The notes below the pieces were generated by a model that searched no databases, was not told the DNA's origin, and saw only the letters and a program-made list of their open reading frames with translations. This document shows, piece after piece, positions 14,260 through 19,086 of a DNA stretch of 19,086 nt (positions are counted from its first letter, which is position 1; the number at the start of each line of letters is the position of its first letter). A program made the position numbers and the translations under genes. The DNA comes from an uncultured Acinetobacter sp. (lineage in GTDB: Bacteria; Cyanobacteriota; Vampirovibrionia; Gastranaerophilales; Gastranaerophilaceae), in NCBI GenBank assembly GCA_946623365.1, contig CAMORE010000030.1, positions 1-19,086 on the forward strand, read 5' to 3'.

Positions 14260-15659
14260 TGTCTGATGCAAATTTAAACTTTTTATCAAAAATTGCTGAA
14301 TTATTAATTAAGGATATAGATGTATCCGAGTTGATACAAAATCTAAAGATTATAATTAATGATTATACAGTAATAAGTGATTTAAATATATTTGTGTATG
14401 ATAGCGTTACGAATACTATACGTGATTGTGCTGATTCTTGGAGTATAGTTGATGATAGTTCTCCAATATATAAATCATTTGAGGATATAAAAAATAATGA
14501 TTTTGTAATAAACACTAAAGCGTACAAACTGCCTTCAATGATTAGTGACCTTACTTTAAAACTTGATTCGTTACACATTCCTATAATAAAGAGTGAGAAA
14601 GTTTTTGGAATAATAGAAATAAACTTTAAAGAGAATACTTCTGTAAATATCAGTTTTCTTTCTTTAATGAAAATATTTGCTTCACAGGTTTCTCTAAAAC
14701 TTCAAAATATTGTTTTAAGCGAACAATCAAAAGTTAATGTTGAATTCCATGATTCAATGAAAAATATCGCTAAAATAATTGAAACGCAATATGAACTTAA
14801 TTACATAGTTCCGATTATAGGAGAAATGCTCGATAGATTCATTACCGATCATTTGATTTATGTTTTTTTAAAACAGAATGATAAGTTCATGCTTGTTTGG
14901 CCAAAAGCTTGTAAAGATGATAGGATATATGATGCTTTAAATCAATTGACCCCTGAGTCAGAATATATATTGACAAATAATGATAAAATTGGTGCATTCC
15001 CCTTAATGTCAGAGGATGGAGAACTTATTGGAGGCATTGTAGCAAGAAGTACTCTGGATGCTTTGTCCAAAAGAGATATAAGCTATTTGGAACAGTTGAC
15101 AAGGCAGTCCGCAATTACAATAAACAGAGCTAATTCTTATTCAAAAATATTACAATATGCAACAATTGATGCACTAACAAACTTAAATAACAGAAGACAA
15201 TTTGAGTTACGACTCGGGCAAGAAATTGCAGCTGCAAAACGTCAGAATAATCCGCTATGTGCGATGATGATTGATATAGATTTCTTTAAAAAAGTTAATG
15301 ATACATATGGTCATGCAAGCGGTGATGCTGTTCTTAGAGGAGTTGCTTCTATTATAAAGTCTACTCTTCGAGAATCTGATATTCCATCAAGATATGGAGG
15401 GGAAGAATTCGCAATATTACTTCCCTATACGCATATTAAAGAAGCTGAAATCGTAGGAGAACGTCTCAGAAATGCTGTAGAAACTTCTCCTCTGCCAATT
15501 AATGATGAAAATTCTGATATAAAAACAATTAATGTAACTATTAGTATGGGATTAGCAGAATTTATTAATGATGAAACCGGAGAAGAACTCTTTGAACGTG
15601 CTGATAATGCTTTGTATGAAGCAAAAAAAAGCGGCAGAAATAAAGTTTGTGTTGCTTAA
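14259..15659 (+). CDS. GAF-domain diguanylate cyclase (GGDEF)
   Basis: This 466-aa soluble signalling protein makes c-di-GMP from two GTP. Two GAF-like regions (about 1-150 and 165-295) precede a complete GGDEF domain (about 305-466). The catalytic signature is G380-G-E-E-F384, an active variant. Five residues before it is R371-E-S-D374, the RxxD inhibitory site, so product feedback inhibition is expected. DALTNLNNRRQFE and the ADNALYEAKKSGRNKV end match the family. There is no EAL domain. GGAGGAGG lies upstream of the ATG, which overlaps the stop of the TPR gene, so the two proteins are probably made together and may interact. The GAF ligand is unknown. It converges on the aminotransferase with 38 bp between and no visible terminator. 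Confidence 0.93.
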   Translation: MSDANLNFLSKIAELLIKDIDVSELIQNLKIIINDYTVISDLNIFVYDSVTNTIRDCADSWSIVDDSSPIYKSFEDIKNNDFVINTKAYKLPSMISDLTLKLDSLHIPIIKSEKVFGIIEINFKENTSVNISFLSLMKIFASQVSLKLQNIVLSEQSKVNVEFHDSMKNIAKIIETQYELNYIVPIIGEMLDRFITDHLIYVFLKQNDKFMLVWPKACKDDRIYDALNQLTPESEYILTNNDKIGAFPLMSEDGELIGGIVARSTLDALSKRDISYLEQLTRQSAITINRANSYSKILQYATIDALTNLNNRRQFELRLGQEIAAAKRQNNPLCAMMIDIDFFKKVNDTYGHASGDAVLRGVASIIKSTLRESDIPSRYGGEEFAILLPYTHIKEAEIVGERLRNAVETSPLPINDENSDIKTINVTISMGLAEFINDETGEELFERADNALYEAKKSGRNKVCVA

Positions 15660-15697
15660 TGAAATATGATTAAGGATATATCGTTACCAATATTTAG

Positions 15698-16942
15698 TTA
15701 TTTGTTAAAATAAAATCCATCTTTTTTCATTCTTGAGATTACTTCTTTAATTTGTTCTTCAGGACAAACTATAGAAACTCTGAAATATCCTTCTCCATAT
15801 TCTCCGAATGCATTTCCAGGAACAACAATAATTCCCGATTTTTTCATTAATTCATCTGCGAATTCTACAGAGGATTTGTATCGCGGCGGAATTGGTAGCC
15901 ATAAATAAAATGTTGCATTAGGTATATAAAAATCGCCCCATCCAAGTTCATTTTTTAATCCGTTTACCAGTAAATCTTGATTATGTTTAAATTTAATGTT
16001 TGATTCTTTGATATATTCTTCTCCTTCTTTAGAGTTTAATATCTCAGCTCCGGCTTTTTGTAAAGCTTTAAATAATCCTGAATCAATTGTTGATTTAAGT
16101 CTGCCAAAGAACTGAACAGCTTCACTGTTACCGCAAATCCAGCCCAATCTCCAACCGGTCATAGCGTATGGTTTTGAAAAACTGAAAAACTCAACAGCAA
16201 TATCCTTTGCTCCTTCAATTTCAAGAATACTCATAGGTTTAAGCTCTGGTTTAAAGTACATGTCTGTATATGCTGCATCAGATACAAGAAGAACGTGATG
16301 TTTCTTGCAAAATTCTACAATTGATTGCATATATTCTCTTGTTGCAGTCGCACCAATAGGGTTATTTGGGTAATTAACAATTAACGCTTTTATTTTATCA
16401 GGGTTATAACCGTCTTTTATAAACTTATCATAGACTTTTTCCATATCAGGCATATAATTGTCTTCAAGTTTTAACGGAATAGAATAAGAAAGTCCGCCGG
16501 ATGCTTTAATCATCTCTTTGTATGATGCATATCCGGGGTCAGGGACTAATATTATATCTTTTTCGTTATCATTTGTACTTGGATTAATTAATAATCTTAT
16601 AAAATTAGCAATACCTTCTTTAGAACCAATAAGTGAAAATATCTCAGTATCAGGATTTAATTCAACGTTAAAGCGTTCTTTCATTCTTTGCGCAACAGCA
16701 TCCCTAAAGAATTTTTCTCCCTTTGGAGTTGAATATAAATGAGCACCTTTCTCGTCAAGAGCTGTCTTTAGTGCATCAATAACCTTTTTAGGCGGGGCGG
16801 ATGTCGGCGCTCCCATTGATAACGCAATCGGCGCACGATTTTTAACAACCAGTTCCGGAGTGATTTTTGAAACTGTTTCTTTTATTCTAAACATTATGTA
16901 TGTTTCCAATGTCTGAACGTAGTCGTTAAAAAATTCTCTCAT
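15698..16942 (-). CDS. Class I/II aminotransferase, LL-diaminopimelate aminotransferase-like
   Basis: This 414-aa PLP enzyme is of the aspartate aminotransferase fold. The Schiff-base lysine is K257 in SFSKPYAMTGWRLGW. NYPNNP (190-195) and SDAAY (D222) hold the cofactor, and the Arg in YFRVS near the C-terminus should bind the substrate carboxylate. IGSKEGIA (105-112) with VPDPGYASY (133-141) is characteristic of LL-diaminopimelate aminotransferases (DapL) and close relatives, which make LL-diaminopimelate for lysine and peptidoglycan in cyanobacteria, plants and some anaerobes. An aspartate or alanine aminotransferase is the alternative. GAGGAAG lies 5 nt before the ATG at 16942; an internal Met at residue 17 is less well supported. 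Confidence 0.88.
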   Translation of the reverse strand: MREFFNDYVQTLETYIMFRIKETVSKITPELVVKNRAPIALSMGAPTSAPPKKVIDALKTALDEKGAHLYSTPKGEKFFRDAVAQRMKERFNVELNPDTEIFSLIGSKEGIANFIRLLINPSTNDNEKDIILVPDPGYASYKEMIKASGGLSYSIPLKLEDNYMPDMEKVYDKFIKDGYNPDKIKALIVNYPNNPIGATATREYMQSIVEFCKKHHVLLVSDAAYTDMYFKPELKPMSILEIEGAKDIAVEFFSFSKPYAMTGWRLGWICGNSEAVQFFGRLKSTIDSGLFKALQKAGAEILNSKEGEEYIKESNIKFKHNQDLLVNGLKNELGWGDFYIPNATFYLWLPIPPRYKSSVEFADELMKKSGIIVVPGNAFGEYGEGYFRVSIVCPEEQIKEVISRMKKDGFYFNK

Positions 16943-17048
16943 TTATACTTCCTCATCGCTTTCTGACAAATTTTTGATTTGAACAGATTTATTATTGATA
17001 AATTCTATTTATATTGGCACAAATGACCTTATTCTAAGTTGTATTTTT

Positions 17049-17076
17049 ATTATACCTCAACTATGTCTAAAGTGAA
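17049..17076 (-). promoter_or_regulatory. Putative aminotransferase promoter
   Basis: On the minus strand, TTCACT (17076..17071) and consensus TATAAT (17054..17049) are separated by 16 nt. The -35 lies inside the last codons of the upstream small gene. The implied leader is about 100 nt, AT-rich, with no obvious hairpin or riboswitch. Confidence 0.35.
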
Positions 17077-17393
17077 TAGTTTTTTATTACAGGAATTTTG
17101 ATACAGCTATTAAGGTAATCAATAGTTGTTATTTTTTGTTTATATAAATATTTGATAAAATTAAGATATGATATGTCAGGTGAACTAATTAAAAGATTTA
17201 TTTCAAATCCTTCAGAGCAGAATGGCTCATAGTCATAAACGACGTAGCTGTTGTATTTGCTTTTCCATTCTTTTCGTTCAATTCTGCAATTGTTTTCCTC
17301 TGCAATATCTTCAATCCAATTAACAATTTCTCTGTTTATGTTTTTAATTTCCAAGTATTTTTTTTGAATTTTTCCCATATCAATAATCTCCAT
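17067..17393 (-). CDS. Hypothetical 108-aa protein
   Basis: I do not recognise this family. The 108-aa product is Lys/Glu/Ile/Asn/Tyr-rich with a mixed helix-strand look: helical about 8-35, strand-like around NSYVVYDYEPF and FEINLLISSP, then a C-terminal helix. There is no membrane segment. Two starts compete. The ATG at 17393 has no Shine-Dalgarno but a TACAAT box (17405..17400) ends 6 nt before it, the leaderless geometry used by other genes here. The ATG at 17378 has GGAG 9 nt upstream. It is a single gene, divergent from the flavoprotein, and its end overlaps the aminotransferase promoter region. Codon use resembles its neighbours. Confidence 0.6.
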   Translation of the reverse strand: MEIIDMGKIQKKYLEIKNINREIVNWIEDIAEENNCRIERKEWKSKYNSYVVYDYEPFCSEGFEINLLISSPDISYLNFIKYLYKQKITTIDYLNSCIKIPVIKNYSL

Positions 17394-17488
17394 AACAAAA
17401 TTGTAAGTGCTTAATAAGGTTCATAAATTACCTGTTTGTTTAATTGTTTGGCTAATCCTTAAGTTGAAAATTTAAAAAACATGTTTGT

Positions 17489-17494
17489 TAAAAT
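17489..17494 (+). promoter_or_regulatory. Extended -10 of the CoA-disulfide reductase-like gene
   Basis: TG-T-TAAAAT (17486-17494) is an extended -10. TTGAAA at 17464-17469 is a possible -35 with a long 19-nt spacer. The predicted leader of about 64 nt includes AGGTGA at 17520-17525, which is too far (39 nt) from the ATG at 17565 to serve it but well placed for a 7-codon open frame. Confidence 0.4.
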
Positions 17495-17533
17495 AAAATG
17501 ATTTAATAGGTATATAGATAGGTGACCAATTGA

Positions 17534-17557
17534 ATGCGATTATATGACGATAAATAA
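17534..17557 (+). CDS. Possible 7-codon leader peptide before the flavoprotein gene
   Basis: ATG CGA TTA TAT GAC GAT AAA TAA encodes MRLYDDK. It has AGGTGA 8 nt upstream, the only good ribosome binding site in the leader. It stops 7 nt before the downstream ATG at 17565, which has none of its own. This fits translational coupling or reinitiation. The element is short and could be chance. Confidence 0.3.
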   Translation: MRLYDDK

Positions 17558-17564
17558 TTTCCAT

Positions 17565-18917
17565 ATGAGAATAATTATAATTGGTGGTGTTGCAGCCGGT
17601 GCAAAAGTTGCAGCTAAAACAAAAAGAATGCTTCCTGATTCGGAAGTACATATATATACAAAAGATGATTTTGTATCATACTCATCTTGCGGTATGCCAT
17701 ATTATATAGCAGGAGATTTTAAAGATTGGCAGCAGTTGATAGTAAGAAGTATTGATGAATTTGAAAAAAGCGGTATTCATATTCATACAAGAAAGCTAGT
17801 TACTAAAATTTTGTCAGCAGATAAAAAACTTGCCGTAAAAAATATAGATACGGAAGACTGGCAATTTGTAGATTATGATAAACTCGTAATCGCAACAGGA
17901 GCGGAGCCTTTAATTCCGGATTTTGCAAACATTAATTCTAAAAAAATATATACATTAAGAACTTTGAATGACGGTATATCGTTAAAAGAAGGAATGGAAC
18001 AGGCAAAACATATTACAATTATCGGCGGCGGATATATTGCGATAGAATTAGTAGAAGCATTTGTAAAAAATAAAAAAAATGTTACACTTATTGAACGTTC
18101 TCCTTTTATACTATCTATGCTTGACGAGGATATTTCAGCTTTAGTTCAGGACTACGTACTTGAAAACTCAGATGGTTTGGTAAAAATTATTAATAATGAT
18201 ACCGTAAGTGAAATATTAGGAGAAAATCAAGTTTTGGATGTTATTACTCACAAGGGCTACGGAATAGAAACGGATATGGTTGTAATAGCATCAGGAGTTA
18301 AACCGGCTGTAGAATTGGCAAAAGACGCCGGAATAAAATTAGGAGTAACCGGCGCAATAAAGGTTAACAGCAGAATGGAAACAAGTATTCCTGATATATA
18401 TGCGTGCGGAGATTGTGCAGAAAAAATTAATATGATATCAAATGCGCCCGTTTGGATTCCGCTTGGCTCAACAGCGAATAAAGAAGGAAGAGTCGCCGCA
18501 ATAAATATATCCGGCGGAGTAGAAGATTTTGAAGGGGTACTGGGTTCTGCTGTGCTTAGATACGGTCACTTAAGTATATCTAAAACGGGTTTAACAGAAA
18601 AAGAAGCTCTAAAACAAGGGTATGATGCATTGTCAGTAGTGATTACAAAACGAGATAAAGCAGGCTACATGCCGGAAGTAAAAAATATAACACTAAAATT
18701 GGTTGCAGATAAACGTTCGCATAAATTATTAGGTGCACAGGCAATCGGGTGCGGTGATGCGGATAAGAGAGTGAATACCGTTTCTGTCGGTTTGATACAG
18801 GGAATCACCGTTGAGAATCTTATAGATGCGGATTTGACTTATGCTCCGCCATTTTCAACAAGTATAGATATATTAATCTCAGCCGCCCAAATATTAAAAA
18901 CTAAGCTGGATTCTTAA
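17565..18917 (+). CDS. FAD-dependent CoA-disulfide reductase / NADH oxidase-like oxidoreductase
   Basis: This 450-aa flavoprotein of the pyridine nucleotide-disulfide reductase superfamily is counted from the ATG at 17565, so that MRIIIIGGVAAG opens the FAD-binding Rossmann fold as in the family. An in-frame ATG at 17544 would add 7 residues. A single redox Cys, C42 in SSCGMPYY, is the hallmark of CoA-disulfide reductases and NADH oxidases/peroxidases. A second GGGYIAIE Rossmann motif (about 155-162) binds NAD(P)H, and IYACGDCAE (about 279-287) binds FAD. The C-terminal dimer domain ends in YAPPFS, whose Tyr matches the active-site Tyr of CoA-disulfide reductases. There is no rhodanese extension. 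It likely acts in thiol balance or oxygen/peroxide removal; substrate choice is unresolved. Confidence 0.88.
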   Translation: MRIIIIGGVAAGAKVAAKTKRMLPDSEVHIYTKDDFVSYSSCGMPYYIAGDFKDWQQLIVRSIDEFEKSGIHIHTRKLVTKILSADKKLAVKNIDTEDWQFVDYDKLVIATGAEPLIPDFANINSKKIYTLRTLNDGISLKEGMEQAKHITIIGGGYIAIELVEAFVKNKKNVTLIERSPFILSMLDEDISALVQDYVLENSDGLVKIINNDTVSEILGENQVLDVITHKGYGIETDMVVIASGVKPAVELAKDAGIKLGVTGAIKVNSRMETSIPDIYACGDCAEKINMISNAPVWIPLGSTANKEGRVAAINISGGVEDFEGVLGSAVLRYGHLSISKTGLTEKEALKQGYDALSVVITKRDKAGYMPEVKNITLKLVADKRSHKLLGAQAIGCGDADKRVNTVSVGLIQGITVENLIDADLTYAPPFSTSIDILISAAQILKTKLDS

Positions 18918-18964
18918 ATTAGAACTATATTATCGCAGTTTTAATAAATAAAAAAACAAATCTC

Positions 18965-18992
18965 TTGACATAAAAGTTTGATTTGGTAGTAT
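18965..18992 (+). promoter_or_regulatory. tRNA-Glu promoter
   Basis: A perfect TTGACA (18965-18970) and TAGTAT (18987-18992) are spaced by 16 nt. The -10 is extended by TGG. This is the best consensus promoter in the window, as expected for a stable RNA gene. Confidence 0.75.
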
Positions 18993-19008
18993 AGATATTG
19001 TCGGTTGC

Positions 19009-19084
19009 GCCCCCATCGTCTAGAGGCCTAGGACAACACCCTTTCACGGTGTAGACAGCGATTCGAATTCGCTTGGGGGTACCA
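19009..19084 (+). tRNA. tRNA-Glu (anticodon TTC)
   Basis: This 76-nt tRNA includes an encoded CCA (19082-19084). The acceptor GCCCCCA (19009-19015) pairs with TGGGGGT (19074-19080); the first pair is G1:U72, slightly unusual. The anticodon stem ACACC/GGTGT encloses CTTTCAC, with anticodon TTC at 19043-19045. The T arm is AGCGA-TTCGAAT-TCGCT. A73 is the discriminator. The window ends 2 nt after the CCA. Confidence 0.95.
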
Positions 19085-19086
19085 TA

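Noticed and set aside
18918..18964. Terminator after the flavoprotein gene
   Set aside because: Only a 4-bp AACT/AGTT pairing is present before the T/A-rich stretch, which is too weak to call.
1..19086. CRISPR array, insertion sequence, prophage or integrative element
   Set aside because: No direct repeat array, transposase, integrase or target duplication is seen, and gene content and composition are uniform.

Overview
The window is AT-rich bacterial chromosome, compactly coded on both strands, with mostly vertical housekeeping and cell-envelope genes. I see no insertion sequence, phage gene, CRISPR array or plasmid function. Low GC, an AlaS of cyanobacterial/Firmicute flavour, a YggT/Ycf19 protein, an LL-diaminopimelate-type aminotransferase, NanE plus a ROK kinase, and several TPR proteins together suggest a host-associated, non-photosynthetic relative of cyanobacteria (Gastranaerophilales/Vampirovibrionia type). 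That is an inference; a Firmicute is not excluded.

Layout. At the left edge, the first 12 nt of a probable tRNA-Leu run off the window on the minus strand, behind an extended -10 promoter. A minus-strand operon follows (mtnP, yggT, TPR-glycosyltransferase), diverging from alaS. A bidirectional terminator separates alaS from a convergent UbiA-superfamily prenyltransferase. Next is the ribosomal pair rplS-rbgA, overlapping by 14 nt and convergent with a nanE / ROK kinase / 71-aa unknown operon. A membrane-anchored protein with a repeat-like beta-rich tail diverges from nanE. It converges on a membrane-associated HELGH metallopeptidase candidate, which is preceded by a membrane-anchored serine beta-lactamase-fold protein. 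A TPR membrane protein and a GAF-GGDEF diguanylate cyclase form a translationally coupled pair. Then come a class I aminotransferase, a 108-aa orphan, a CoA-disulfide-reductase-like flavoprotein, and a complete tRNA-Glu(TTC) at the right edge.

How the genes work together. There are translation genes (alaS, rplS, rbgA, tRNAs), purine/methionine salvage (mtnP), amino-sugar catabolism (nanE and kinase), envelope or lysine/peptidoglycan metabolism (aminotransferase, beta-lactamase-fold hydrolase, prenyltransferase, glycosyltransferase), and c-di-GMP signalling (TPR/GGDEF).

The most informative signals are regulatory. Promoters repeatedly use an extended -10 (TGN-TANNAT). Four genes lack a Shine-Dalgarno and have a -10 box ending only 6-7 nt before the ATG, so they look leaderless. 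A TACAAATGTA dyad of the BlaI/MecI/CopY operator type occurs in two intergenic regions, one beside the beta-lactamase-fold gene. The start of that gene looks shifted by one base in a G run. No clearly novel multi-gene system is evident.
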